A stretch of 64,000 nt of DNA from Alkaliphilus sp. B6464 (GTDB lineage Bacteria; Bacillota; Clostridia; Peptostreptococcales; Natronincolaceae). Location: contig NZ_CP058557.1 in NCBI RefSeq assembly GCF_018141165.1, forward strand, positions 3,162,001 through 3,226,000, written 5' to 3'. The position numbers were made by a program, and so were the translations under genes. The notes under the pieces are model-generated. The model worked only from the letters and a program-made list of their open reading frames with translations, was not told where the DNA came from and searched no databases. Positions 1-8,052 of the stretch are shown here, piece after piece (the stretch's first letter is position 1; each line of letters starts with the position of its first letter).

Positions 1-730
1 AACATCTAGATGGTCTAATCTCATTGGCAATGATTACTCTATCCTGAATTTTACCATTCTTCTCCACAAACACCGGTAGATGAATATTAATGTTTTCAGT
101 TGCCTTTGCAGTGCAATCATAACCTATAACATTTTCTTCAATTATGTCTTCTACGAAAAACTTTAGTTCTCTAGTTTTAGGAAAATTAAATACTCTACTA
201 CATTCCCTTGAAGATTCATTAAATGAGATTTCTAATTCTTTTTTAAAACCTATACAATACCATCTCTCTCTATTTTGGGGAATTCCGTAATCTAAAGCAT
301 TTAATATCTTATAACTAAAATTATAACCTATTTCATCTAATATGCTTTCAATAGTTTTAAGTGTATTGCCACTGTCATGGTTAACAAGTCCTTTTACATT
401 TTCTAGAATAAAACAGCTTGGTCTTTTTTCTTTAATAATTCTAGCAACTTCAAAGAAAAGTGTACCTCTTGAATCCTCAAACCCTAGTCTTAGCCCACCT
501 ATAGAAAATGGTTGGCAAGGAAAACCTGCACATAAGATATCAAAATCGGGGATCTCATCTGATGAAATTTTAGTAATATCACCTGATGGGTATTCTCCAA
601 AATTTTCTTTATATGTTTCACGAGCATACTTATCAATTTCTGAACTAAATACACATTCACATCCCTGATTTTCAAATGCTATTCTAAATCCACCCATCCC
701 TGCGAATAAATCTATAATTCTATAACTCAT
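1..730 (-). CDS. DNA (cytosine-5-)-methyltransferase, N-terminal part (runs off the window)
   Basis: This is the N-terminal ~243 residues of a C5 cytosine DNA methyltransferase; the rest lies left of base 1. Reading leftward from an ATG at 730 with an AGGAG site upstream, it shows the SAM-binding motif DLFAGMGGF, the catalytic motif GFPCQPFS with the nucleophilic Cys, the ENVKGL motif and QNRERWYCIGF. The target-recognition domain and the last motifs are not in view, so the recognition site cannot be guessed. It lies 17 bases downstream of a second C5 methyltransferase on the same strand. Such pairs are typical of systems that methylate the two strands of an asymmetric site. The family call is secure; the pairing is inference. 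Confidence 0.93.
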   Translation of the reverse strand, partial: MSYRIIDLFAGMGGFRIAFENQGCECVFSSEIDKYARETYKENFGEYPSGDITKISSDEIPDFDILCAGFPCQPFSIGGLRLGFEDSRGTLFFEVARIIKEKRPSCFILENVKGLVNHDSGNTLKTIESILDEIGYNFSYKILNALDYGIPQNRERWYCIGFKKELEISFNESSRECSRVFNFPKTRELKFFVEDIIEENVIGYDCTAKATENINIHLPVFVEKNGKIQDRVIIANEIRPSRC

Positions 731-747
731 TTTATCGCTCCTAATCT

Positions 748-1914
748 TTAATTAGTTCCAGTATTAAATAAATCTAATTGAATAGAACTATTTGAGGTCT
801 TATTTATATAAGTGCTGCTAGTGTCATTTTTAATATTTATGGGCGATAATTTATTAGTTGTCAAATACTTATGTACGGACATAGCCAGTGCTTTTGCCAT
901 ATTAGGTGGAACAGCATTTGCTAACTGTTGATATTGTGACGTTTTAGTATTTTTAAAAATATAATCATCATTAAAGGATTGAATTCTGGCTACTTCTCTT
1001 ATACTTAGGCATCTATTATATTCTGGATGTATAATCATAGATTTATATGCATGTTTTATCGTTACACTTGGCATATTCACATTTAATCTTCTATATGCAT
1101 TACTATGTATACCTCCCGCTCTATGTTGCTCAGGTATATCTTGCCAATTTCCACCCTGAGGTACAAATGCCATCCTTTGCTCTACTACATTGTTATGTGT
1201 AGGTACTTCATGATTGTAAATTTTACCACTTCCCATTACGGATTCTATATATTTACCTATTTTATAGTTATCTAAGTACAACTCACCATTCAAAGAATCA
1301 CAGTTAGGAATGCCTTCTAAAGCTTCACCTACAGTAAACACTTCATTCTCTAATAGCTGTGGCTTGGGATATTCATAATTATCTGGCAAGTCATTTCTCG
1401 TTCCGACTACAATAACTCTTTCTCGTGATTGTGGTACATTATAATATTTTGAATTTAATATTGTATATCGTATATTATATCCTAGTTTATCAAACTCATC
1501 TATAATAGCTTCAATTACAGGAATACCTTTTTTATTCCTCATTGAAAGAAGTCCTTTAACGTTCTCCATTATAAATATATACGGTCTAGTATAACTTACA
1601 ATCCTAGCATATTCATAAAACAAATCATTTCTTTCATCATTTATATCTCTTGCTCCACACATTGAAAATCCTTGACATGGTGGACCGCCAATAATTACAT
1701 CTACTCCATTAGGAAAATATTCTGAGAATATATCCTCTCTTAAATTTTTAATATCATCTAATATAAATGGAACCTGTGGATTGTTATGTACATAGGTTGC
1801 TTGAGCTGGCTTCCAAATATCATTAGCTAAATTTATTTGAAAATCACCAGTTGTTTTAAATCCATACCCAAAGCCTCCACAACCAGCAAACAAATCTAAA
1901 ACTGAATATTTCAA
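748..1914 (-). CDS. DNA (cytosine-5-)-methyltransferase
   Basis: A complete 388-residue C5 cytosine DNA methyltransferase. It has the SAM motif DLFAGCGGF at the N-terminus, the catalytic PCQ motif GGPPCQGFS around residue 75, ENVKGL near 117, QSRERVIVVG near 160, and the closing motif QLANAVPPNMAKALA near 335. The short variable stretch between about 220 and 300 is the likely target-recognition domain. The start is a TTG with AAGGTGG upstream; no better ATG exists. It lies between a second methyltransferase and a small GAGR-motif gene on the same strand, inside the phage-like element. The HNH nuclease at 3977 is the only visible candidate restriction partner, so it could also be an orphan phage anti-restriction enzyme. 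Confidence 0.95.
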   Translation of the reverse strand: MKYSVLDLFAGCGGFGYGFKTTGDFQINLANDIWKPAQATYVHNNPQVPFILDDIKNLREDIFSEYFPNGVDVIIGGPPCQGFSMCGARDINDERNDLFYEYARIVSYTRPYIFIMENVKGLLSMRNKKGIPVIEAIIDEFDKLGYNIRYTILNSKYYNVPQSRERVIVVGTRNDLPDNYEYPKPQLLENEVFTVGEALEGIPNCDSLNGELYLDNYKIGKYIESVMGSGKIYNHEVPTHNNVVEQRMAFVPQGGNWQDIPEQHRAGGIHSNAYRRLNVNMPSVTIKHAYKSMIIHPEYNRCLSIREVARIQSFNDDYIFKNTKTSQYQQLANAVPPNMAKALAMSVHKYLTTNKLSPINIKNDTSSTYINKTSNSSIQLDLFNTGTN

Positions 1915-1947
1915 TTTTACACCACCTTACTTTCTATTTTATAAACT

Positions 1948-2166
1948 TTATTTATCCTTAAATTTACTATTGTTTTTTCTACTGCATATTTCCGATACTG
2001 CTAGCTCAACCGTTTTCTCTGAAAAACTGTTACCTTTTCCATATTTTAATATATCAAATTTAACATTATCACTTATGTATATTTTTGCTCCTTTTTTCTT
2101 TTCTACTGGACTTAAAGCTGTTCGTCCTGCCCCATCTCTCGATCCACCCCAATTTTTCTTGCTCAA
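1948..2166 (-). CDS. Small basic protein with GGSRDGAGR motif
   Basis: A 72-residue basic protein of unknown function. It begins with a GG-x-R-x-GAGR motif common at the N-terminus of small phage and plasmid proteins and some small terminase subunits. A segment resembling a short ribbon-helix-helix or HTH unit follows (NSFSEKTVELAVSEIC). The start is a TTG with AAGGTGG upstream. It is first in a three-gene leftward run with the two methyltransferases, so a regulator or accessory of that system is possible. That is only inference from position; I do not recognise a specific family. Confidence 0.6.
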   Translation of the reverse strand: MSKKNWGGSRDGAGRTALSPVEKKKGAKIYISDNVKFDILKYGKGNSFSEKTVELAVSEICSRKNNSKFKDK

Positions 2167-2394
2167 AATACCACCTTCTTATATAATTATACTTAAATTA
2201 TTATAACATGTAGATTTTGATTTTTAAACCTTTTTTTTCAAACATCAGTTCTGTTTATTCGTATTATATTTGTTTTATACTATCAATATATACCTTATAT
2301 TTTGTGGTTAAAGCTCCACATAATTTAAGTCTATAAAAATAATATTATATAAAGTTTCTTTTCAAAAGATTTCTTTATTATATAACTTATTGCT

Positions 2395-3440
2395 ATCGCT
2401 CCCTCTACAGACTGTGTTCTGTGTTGTGATCCTCTAGGGTCAAACCAGATTGTTCCAGTCACTCGGTCTAACTCCAAGGTAATTAATTCTCAGTTCCTTC
2501 CATAGACTTTTACATGAAAGTAATACTATAAATCTGAAAAAGATTATTCCAGTCACTGGGTCTATCTTCCGGGTAACGCCTCTCCGACTGCCTACTTAGG
2601 GTCTATCTTTATAATGGCAGACCGAGAGGCTAAACTAGTCCGTCTCTGTAGCCCTTTCCCAACTACCGTTCCGTAGAGATAGTTTTTTTACGGTCGATCT
2701 CCTAAGCAAACTACCACTACTCCACTTTCCCTAAATGTACATAATTTCAGAAATAGTTGCTCCTATAAAGCTAGTCTTTGTAGGTCAGCAACTATCGCTT
2801 CGCTTTCCTGAAATCGACATTTAGTGAATAGTTGGGAAAGGTTAGGGTCTATCTTTAGGGTCTTTAGGTTTACTGTCTATCTCTGTGGTCCAATATGTAG
2901 GGATGTCAGGCATCCCTCCTACATTGCGGATATGATGGACAGCCATTTAGGGAAGGTTTTGTAGAGGCCACCCACATGCATTACATGGTCTATCTATAGG
3001 GTCTTTTATTATAGTAAATCTTTATAGTTTTTTGCTTACGCTCCTACAACGCTATTACCTACGTTCATAGGTTGCTTCTTTGTGGCCTTTTTCTATAGGG
3101 TCATGGCCACGTTATTACCATACGTCCATAAGTGGCCTCTTTAGGACCTTTACTTGGGTATTACTCTAGGGCTTTTGCTAGGGTAGTTCTTTGTAGTTTT
3201 ACTATGGGGTCAACAAACTTCCTATTTCATTCCATAAAAAAATATGTAACCATAGCCTTAGCTCTGTCTACATATTTTTATTATTTCATTCATACGGAAG
3301 ATTGTTCTTTTGGGCCCTTTATCTGTATTAGCAATAGTTTCTGTACTTTAAACTATATGTTCTACTTCCTCCATCGCTCCTTCCCACAGACTGTAGCCTC
3401 TGGCAGTCTATCTTTATAGCAGCTACAGCCTGTTCCAGTC
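2395..3440 (-). ncRNA. Candidate giant structured non-coding RNA (~1.05 kb), GOLLD/ROOL-like context
   Basis: This stretch has no credible protein gene but is packed with stems. A 13-bp perfect stem (2653-2665 with 2829-2841) encloses a long hairpin (2731-2738/2817-2824, 2744-2750/2808-2814, 2753-2761/2787-2795). Others are a 12-bp stem 2578-2592/2616-2630; 2895-2901/2918-2924; 3239-3248/3269-3278; 3334-3340/3350-3356; 3391-3397/3422-3428; and alternative GTGGCC/GGCCAC pairings at 3082, 3105 and 3132. On the minus strand loops are purine-rich, a GCGUAAGC (GNRA-type) tip occurs at 3034-3041, and the motif AAGAUAGACC recurs at least six times. The minus strand also matches the element's leftward operon. 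Large ornate RNAs in phages (GOLLD, ROOL) are the closest known concept, but I cannot match their consensus. Strand and ends are inferred. Confidence 0.6.
2395..3440. repeat. Diverged direct repeats bounding and inside the structured region
   Basis: The two ends share a ~66-bp diverged repeat: 2395-2460 and 3373-3440 both begin atcgctcc, continue with an acagactgt core, and end tgttccagtc at nearly the same spacing. A 24-bp repeat with two mismatches lies at 2447-2470 and 2541-2564 (core ttccagtcact). The word gggtctatctt occurs at 2558, 2599 and 2845, with shorter versions at 2875, 2988 and 3406. The copies are irregularly spaced and differ in ways that keep stems, so they look like repeated RNA modules rather than a tandem array. 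Confidence 0.65.
3047..3144. repeat. Duplicated stem module with compensatory stem changes
   Basis: Two ~37-base units align base for base: 3047-3082 and 3107-3144. Each has a closing stem (CAAC/GTTG in the first, CCAC/GTGG in the second), an almost identical interior (ctattacc-tacgttcata versus ttattacc-atacgtccata) and the tail cttctttg versus ctctttag. The stem differs between copies but pairing is kept, which is direct evidence for selection on RNA structure. Confidence 0.6.
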
Positions 3441-3521
3441 TCGTAAAAAACTTTTTTCAAAATGAAGGAATTTATCATATTTAATCTAAATATATCTTAA
3501 AAGGAAAAAGGAGTAAATTAT

Positions 3522-3857
3522 ATGTATTATGTTCGCACGTTTTTATTAATCACAAACTTAATATTTCTATCTACTGCCTTTATATTATTGTGTATAATAA
3601 TTGTTAAAACAATTAAATTCTCTAATAATGAACGACGAATAAGGTCAATGGTGTACGATCTACAATTTAATTTAACCAATGAAAAAGTGAATGATTTCGC
3701 TAATATAATCAGTACTATGGATATTCCTAATAGGCCTGTTAATTGGAAAACTATAAGAGCTGGGTATCATCTTATAGAGTTAGATGTTAATATTGATAAT
3801 GAAGTAAAATCAAAATTAAAAGTTATTCTTTTAAGTAAAGGAGTTTATATATATTAA
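3522..3857 (+). CDS. Small single-pass membrane protein of unknown function
   Basis: A 111-residue protein with one hydrophobic N-terminal segment (about residues 7-29) followed by a hydrophilic, probably cytoplasmic, tail. An AAAAAGGAG site sits nine bases before the ATG. I do not recognise a family. It lies on the opposite strand to the element's main operon, between the structured RNA region and the HNH nuclease gene, a typical place for phage cargo (moron) genes. A superinfection-exclusion or other membrane role would be a guess. Confidence 0.6.
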   Translation: MYYVRTFLLITNLIFLSTAFILLCIIIVKTIKFSNNERRIRSMVYDLQFNLTNEKVNDFANIISTMDIPNRPVNWKTIRAGYHLIELDVNIDNEVKSKLKVILLSKGVYIY

Positions 3858-3976
3858 CTGTCTATTAAGATGCAAAATAATTGTTATTATCAATGAGGTT
3901 TAATCGCAGTACTTTTAAAACTGCATAAATTTATTTAAAATAAGTATCATAAGAAATCACGTTATAGGAGGTAACA

Positions 3977-4756
3977 ATGAAAAATCAACAACATTTTATA
4001 TGCTGGTTAAAAAATAATACTACTCTTTCACAAAGTAGTATAGATAAATATACAGCTGCTATCAATACAATATCTAAAGAATTAGAACAATCTAATATAA
4101 TAAATTTTAATCTGTATGAAATAGATAATTCAAATGAGATAGAAATATTAAAAAATAAATATTTTTCTATTGAAAAGTATAAGGAAAAGAATATTAAGGG
4201 AAATAAGATGTATAGTAGAGCTTTAGCTTACTACATAGAATTTAAAAAATTTGTATCTGAAGATAAGAGCTTCAAATATGAGTTGATTAAAAGTAAACAT
4301 AAGTACATTCAAGAAGTTAATAGATTAACAGCAGATAATAATACAGATTTTTCAATCATTGACGTTCCACAAGATAAACCAAGTTTCATTTCTTCATACA
4401 ATAATAAAATTTGGAATAGAAATCCTACTATTGCAAGTCAGTCTATTAAAAAGACTAATTATAAATGTGAAAATGATAAAACACATAATTTTTTCACTTC
4501 GAAATATAATGATAAAAATTATGTTGAAGCCCATCACTTAATACCTATGAAATATCAAGGTCAATTTGAAAAAAGTTTAGACGTTAATGCCAATATTGTA
4601 GCCTTGTGCATTGTTTGTCATAAAAAACTCCACTTTGCTCCAATTGAAGAAAATAAAAGCATACTTGAAAAACTCTATTATCTTAGAAAGGATAGACTTC
4701 AACTGTGTGGTTTAAATATTACTTTTAATGAATTATTGCAATTTTATACTGACTAA
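3977..4756 (+). CDS. HNH endonuclease, probable restriction enzyme
   Basis: A 259-residue protein with an HNH nuclease domain in its C-terminal third. The ββα-metal signature is EAHHLIPM, then an Asn in NANIVALC, then CHKKLHFA, and the C-x2-C pair of IVCH fits a small zinc site. The first ~120 residues form a mostly helical domain of the type preceding HNH domains in modification-dependent or type II restriction enzymes. The ATG has a strong AGGAGG site. Two C5 methyltransferase genes lie about 2 kb away on the other strand, so it could be their restriction partner or a McrA-like enzyme that cuts modified DNA. The nuclease call is firm; the partner is inference. Confidence 0.85.
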   Translation: MKNQQHFICWLKNNTTLSQSSIDKYTAAINTISKELEQSNIINFNLYEIDNSNEIEILKNKYFSIEKYKEKNIKGNKMYSRALAYYIEFKKFVSEDKSFKYELIKSKHKYIQEVNRLTADNNTDFSIIDVPQDKPSFISSYNNKIWNRNPTIASQSIKKTNYKCENDKTHNFFTSKYNDKNYVEAHHLIPMKYQGQFEKSLDVNANIVALCIVCHKKLHFAPIEENKSILEKLYYLRKDRLQLCGLNITFNELLQFYTD

Positions 4757-4973
4757 TCCTATACAAGTTAACTTGTTGTGCCAGTTATTTTTATATATTA
4801 TAATTTCTTAACTTAAGTGGTTCTATTTCTTATAGGTACAAAGTCTCATTAATAAATTTAATATATTTAATATTCAACTATCACAACAAATTAGGCTAAT
4901 GAATATATGTGTAATTTCTATAATTGCATTCATTATATTTTAAATACATTTATTTTGGTTCTTTAACACTAAA

Positions 4974-5395
4974 TTATCTCTCTGAAATTACTACCTCAAC
5001 CCTAGGTACTTCACCATACCATTTTTCAACATTACATGATACGATCTGTTTATCATTGTGACATACTAGAAAATTTAGGCTATCAGCAATTATCTTTTAA
5101 ATATTATCTACATCAGGCCTTTTTGTAGGTCTTATAAGTTCCTCTATCATCTGTTGATTTTGCTTTCTTGTAGCCGACTTAGGTATTTTTAAATATGCTT
5201 TAATTTCCATATGTAGAGGCCCTTCAAGTAAAGAATTATTTGTTTTAGTACTTTCAATAAAACTGTATTTTGCTAAATTCTCATAATTAATTGTTTTAGA
5301 GGGAGTATACACTATTCCCTCTTTAGTTATTCTATGTCTACCGTTCCCCATAGGTTCACCGTATATAGTAAAGGCATATTTAGTTTTTTATACAT
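4974..5395 (-). pseudogene. RusA-type Holliday junction resolvase, broken
   Basis: Translated in one frame, this reads as a RusA-family crossover junction endonuclease: FTIYGEPMGNGRHRI near the N-terminus, a TYPSK-like strand, RPTKRPDVDNI with the catalytic Asp cluster, then KIIADSLNFL and a second acidic region. An in-frame TAA (5097-5099) directly follows RPDVDNI and cuts the protein in the middle of its active site. At the 5' end the only ATG (5395) is one base out of frame with FTIYGEP. Two lesions make it a pseudogene. Intact relatives are 120-140 residues and act in phage recombination. Confidence 0.8.
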
Positions 5396-5409
5396 CCCCT
5401 CTCCCCCTA

Positions 5410-5592
5410 TCAATATTTCTTTAAAGGATCAGGCTTATAACTTTCATTTTTAAATCTTCGAGGTTTTTTCCTCATCCTCTGCTCCTTTAAATATCCTAAA
5501 TAAATGCCTTCTTTTTTCATAGCCTTTTCCATTTTCAACCTCATTATTGTTTTTCGAAACTCCTCCTTCATGGGAAAATCATGCTTCTTCAT
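5410..5592 (-). CDS. Small basic phage protein of unknown function
   Basis: A 60-residue, very Lys/Arg-rich protein without a family I recognise. It sits in the leftward phage operon between the broken ssb and rusA genes, an arrangement usual for short phage proteins of unknown role. A GGAGG-like site precedes the ATG. Its overlap-free spacing and operon position support a real gene, but nothing in the sequence tells its function. Confidence 0.5.
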   Translation of the reverse strand: MKKHDFPMKEEFRKTIMRLKMEKAMKKEGIYLGYLKEQRMRKKPRRFKNESYKPDPLKKY

Positions 5593-5634
5593 TATTCATC
5601 AATCCTCCCTTTGTAATATTTGTGCTTATTTATT

Positions 5635-5952
5635 TTAGAGAAAAGGAACATCCTCATCATCCTCTAATATAGAAAAATCACCTAAATTAAAAGTACTACT
5701 GGAATTATTATCTGCACTAGTATTACTCCAATCTAAAAATCTTACCTCATCTGCTACTAGTCTTCCTTTACCTATAAAATTTGCACAATGCTCTCCTAAC
5801 TTGTCCCATACTATTACAGGAATAAAGTCTACTAATTCTTTGTTATATCCTCTATTAACTGCTAGAGTAAATCGTCATATTACTTTACCAGACTGTATAT
5901 ATTTTAATTCAACATTCCTAGTTAACCGCCCCACAAGAGTTACTTTATTCAT
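5635..5952 (-). pseudogene. ssb: Single-stranded DNA-binding protein, broken
   Basis: Starting at ATG 5952 the reading gives MNKVTLVGRLTRNVELKY, the classic SSB N-terminus. It continues as FTLAVNRGYNKELVDFIPVIVW, and the end DDEDVPFL is the canonical acidic SSB tail. Two defects are visible. An in-frame TGA falls at codon 26, just before RFTLAV. The segment that normally joins GKGRLV to ADEVRFLD (about 20-25 residues, the GRIQTRSY strand region) is missing in frame. It sits in the replication part of the phage operon, downstream of the DnaC-like gene. The identity is clear; loss of function is inferred. Confidence 0.8.
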
Positions 5953-5967
5953 CTAACATATCCCGTT

Positions 5968-6732
5968 CTATAATGCTAATCTATGGTTAAGATTCATTCC
6001 TTCAAACTCAATAATCCTACCTCTACAAATTTCTATTAATCTACTTCCTATAGCTTCATCAAATGATAATAATTCTTCTACCTTGTACTCACTAGATATA
6101 ATTACTGGAGCACCTTTTAAATATCTGTAGTTTATAATTTCAAACATAATATTGTGGTCTGTTGGCGAAATTTTCCCTTTGTAGAGGTCGTCAATTAATA
6201 GTACCGTTGCAGTTTTGTATTTAGCAATTTCATTTTGATAATATACTTCGTCCATAATATTTTGCTTTAAACCTGTCATTGCTTCTCTATATTGCATATA
6301 TAAAACTCCAACATTTGCTTTCATAAGATAGTTAGCTATTGCAATACTAAGATGTGTTTTACCAGATCCAACCTGGCCTAAAAAAGCTATACTATGATGA
6401 TTGTCTTTCTTTATGTCATGAAAATTCTTCACATAATTCTCTGCCATTTCTTTTGCTGCTATAACCACCTTAGGTTTACCTTTCACATTAAAACTAGAAA
6501 AGCTCTTTTGCTGAAACACCTTAGATATCCCAGAACGTGCTAATATTCTTTGATAATTTTTAGCTTCCCTGCATTTACAATCTCTAGCTTTATTTCTCTC
6601 AATAATATATTCCAAATCCTTACAAATAGGGCAATAATAACATTTTTCTTCATCCGTTGTAAAGCCATTTACTTTTATCATATTGAGTCTTTTTTCTATT
6701 TTTTTCATCAGTGCTTCTATGATTTTCACCAC
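5968..6732 (-). CDS. DnaC/IstB-like helicase-loader ATPase
   Basis: A 254-residue AAA+ helicase loader. A cysteine cluster near the N-terminus (CYYCPIC, then CKC) probably binds zinc. The Walker A motif is GQVGSGKTHL near residue 127 and Walker B is VLLIDDLYK near 180. Phage DnaC-like proteins bring the DnaB helicase to the origin. The first start (GTG at 6732) overlaps the preceding DnaD-like gene by 83 bases and has a poorly spaced ribosome site, so the true start may be ATG 6708 or later. Together with the DnaD-like gene it is the element's replication-initiation pair. Confidence 0.88.
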   Translation of the reverse strand: MVKIIEALMKKIEKRLNMIKVNGFTTDEEKCYYCPICKDLEYIIERNKARDCKCREAKNYQRILARSGISKVFQQKSFSSFNVKGKPKVVIAAKEMAENYVKNFHDIKKDNHHSIAFLGQVGSGKTHLSIAIANYLMKANVGVLYMQYREAMTGLKQNIMDEVYYQNEIAKYKTATVLLIDDLYKGKISPTDHNIMFEIINYRYLKGAPVIISSEYKVEELLSFDEAIGSRLIEICRGRIIEFEGMNLNHRLAL

Positions 6733-7411
6733 CTTCTAAATATTCAATAAATGGTTTATTTGGACCTAAAAAAGTACTGCAATGCTTAATATACTTCATA
6801 TCAGTATTTTCTTTTTTAATCTGTTGTGCATATAAACTAGCTGCTTTTAAAAGTTGAAGTGAAGTATATCCTTCCTTCAGCAATTTTTGATAACATTTAA
6901 AAGCCTTTTGTTTTTCCACTTTTTTAGGATATACCTTCCAAAATTCTTCAAATTCAATCGAATACTCAAGAGTATTATTTTTATCTTCATTATTTACATT
7001 ATTATCATTATTGTTTGTGTTCCGTCGATGTTCTTTTGATGTGCTTTTGATGTTCTTTTCATGTTCTTCTTCCCTATTAACACCTTGATATTTCGTGTAA
7101 TTTTCAATGCTTATATAGGTATATTTTGATGTGCTTTTATAGGTAATCATTCCATCATTTTGAAGCATATCTAAAAAATTTTTAACCTTTTTTCTGGACC
7201 ATTCCCATTTCTCAGAAAGGTACTTGATGGAGGTGATTTTACTACCTCTCTTCACCTCCATCATTTCATTCCCCATCATAAAAGAATTATCTCTGTGATT
7301 AACCATTAATAATAAGTCGATCCATGCTTCAAATTTTGAAAAACACCTTTTCTCTTTGTATAATGGATGATGAATAATTTTTCTATATAAACTAATCCAT
7401 CCCTGATCCAT
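6650..7411 (-). CDS. DnaD-like replisome organiser
   Basis: A 253-residue phage replication-initiation protein. The N-terminal ~100 residues resemble the winged-helix domain of phage DnaD/O-like proteins (WISLYRKIIHHPLYK, FEAWIDLLLMVNH). A low-complexity Asn/Glu linker with a run of Asn codons follows, then a C-terminal domain with FEEFWKVYPKKVEKQKAF that recurs in phage replication proteins. The ATG at 7411 has GGAGG seven bases upstream and is preferred over an upstream start at 7453. It is followed by the helicase loader, the usual order in Firmicute phages. Confidence 0.82.
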   Translation of the reverse strand: MDQGWISLYRKIIHHPLYKEKRCFSKFEAWIDLLLMVNHRDNSFMMGNEMMEVKRGSKITSIKYLSEKWEWSRKKVKNFLDMLQNDGMITYKSTSKYTYISIENYTKYQGVNREEEHEKNIKSTSKEHRRNTNNNDNNVNNEDKNNTLEYSIEFEEFWKVYPKKVEKQKAFKCYQKLLKEGYTSLQLLKAASLYAQQIKKENTDMKYIKHCSTFLGPNKPFIEYLEGGENHRSTDEKNRKKTQYDKSKWLYNG

Positions 7412-7430
7412 TTCACAACCTCCAAATATT

Positions 7431-7754
7431 TCAATCTCTTCTTTTTTGTGCATATAAAATTAATTCATCCATAGTATAAAGAGCATAAAACCTTACATTA
7501 TCGATGCTGATTCTTCCTTCATATAGATAGGTGTCGCAATTTCTTGGAATAAATGAAATACTCCCTTCCACTTTATCTGCTAATTGTTCCAATAGTATTT
7601 TTCGAACATGTGCTCCTGAATTTTTATCAGATCTTTCAACATCATAAATCCCATATTCAAACATCATCTGTTTTATTTCGGCCATATTTCTAACAGCTTT
7701 AATCATTCCTTTTAAATCTAGTTCTTTGTTTTCCATTTCTTCGTTTTTTAACAT
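7431..7754 (-). CDS. Phage protein of unknown function
   Basis: A 107-residue protein between the excisionase-like gene and the DnaD-like gene. The start at ATG 7754 falls one base after the stop of the upstream gene and has a GGGGTG site. I do not recognise the family. The sequence is mixed α/β with no membrane segment or metal motif. Position in the early phage operon suggests a DNA-metabolism accessory role, which is only inference. Confidence 0.6.
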   Translation of the reverse strand: MLKNEEMENKELDLKGMIKAVRNMAEIKQMMFEYGIYDVERSDKNSGAHVRKILLEQLADKVEGSISFIPRNCDTYLYEGRISIDNVRFYALYTMDELILYAQKRRD

Positions 7755-7755
7755 A

Positions 7756-8052
7756 CTACTTACACCCCTTTTTATTAGCTTGTTTTTCAATCCATTCTTT
7801 CAATTTTCTTTTAGGCACAATAATCTTTGAACCTACTTTAAATGATGGAAATTCTTTGGCATTACAAAGTTCGTAAAAAGAATTTAGACCAATTCCTAGA
7901 TATGCTGCAGCCTCTTTTGATGTAAAAACTCCTTCATCATCAGTAGATACTTGCATATCTACAGGTCTTTCTAATATCTCTTCAAGTCCACGTTTTACTT
8001 CTTTAATTTCTTTCATAACCTCATTTAGAATTACATAGGCAGCCGGTTCCAT
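7756..8052 (-). CDS. Excisionase-family DNA-binding protein
   Basis: A 98-residue protein with an N-terminal helix likely to form a coiled coil (about residues 5-30) and a C-terminal MerR-like winged-helix of the excisionase family. The visible signature is FTSKEAAAYLGIGLNSFYEL followed by FPSFKVGSKIIVPKRKLKEWIE. Such proteins bind DNA and can act as Xis partners of tyrosine integrases or as early regulators. The ATG has an AGGAGG site. It lies in the leftward operon opposite the integrase. Confidence 0.8.
   Translation of the reverse strand: MEPAAYVILNEVMKEIKEVKRGLEEILERPVDMQVSTDDEGVFTSKEAAAYLGIGLNSFYELCNAKEFPSFKVGSKIIVPKRKLKEWIEKQANKKGCK

Noticed and set aside
342-668. Plus-strand 108-codon frame opposite the first methyltransferase
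   Set aside because: It is antisense to conserved methyltransferase motifs and has no ribosome site.
3132-3419. A 95-codon plus-strand reading frame inside the structured region
   Set aside because: No ribosome site, unusual composition, and it runs through several stems; it is most likely an accidental open frame.
2395-3440. CRISPR array or simple tandem repeat
   Set aside because: Repeats are irregularly spaced, unequal in length, and lack constant spacers; no cas genes are near.
2395-3440. Group II intron or retron
   Set aside because: No reverse-transcriptase gene and no recognisable domain V hairpin on either strand.
5097-5099. Recoding of the stop inside rusA
   Set aside because: The codon is TAA, which is not a selenocysteine or pyrrolysine codon, and the 5' end is also out of frame.
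5874-5879. In-frame TGA in the ssb gene as a third selenocysteine codon
   Set aside because: Family members do not use a catalytic Cys there, the nearest hairpin is only about 12 bases away with a weak 5-bp stem, and the gene also lacks an internal segment. A broken gene explains it better.
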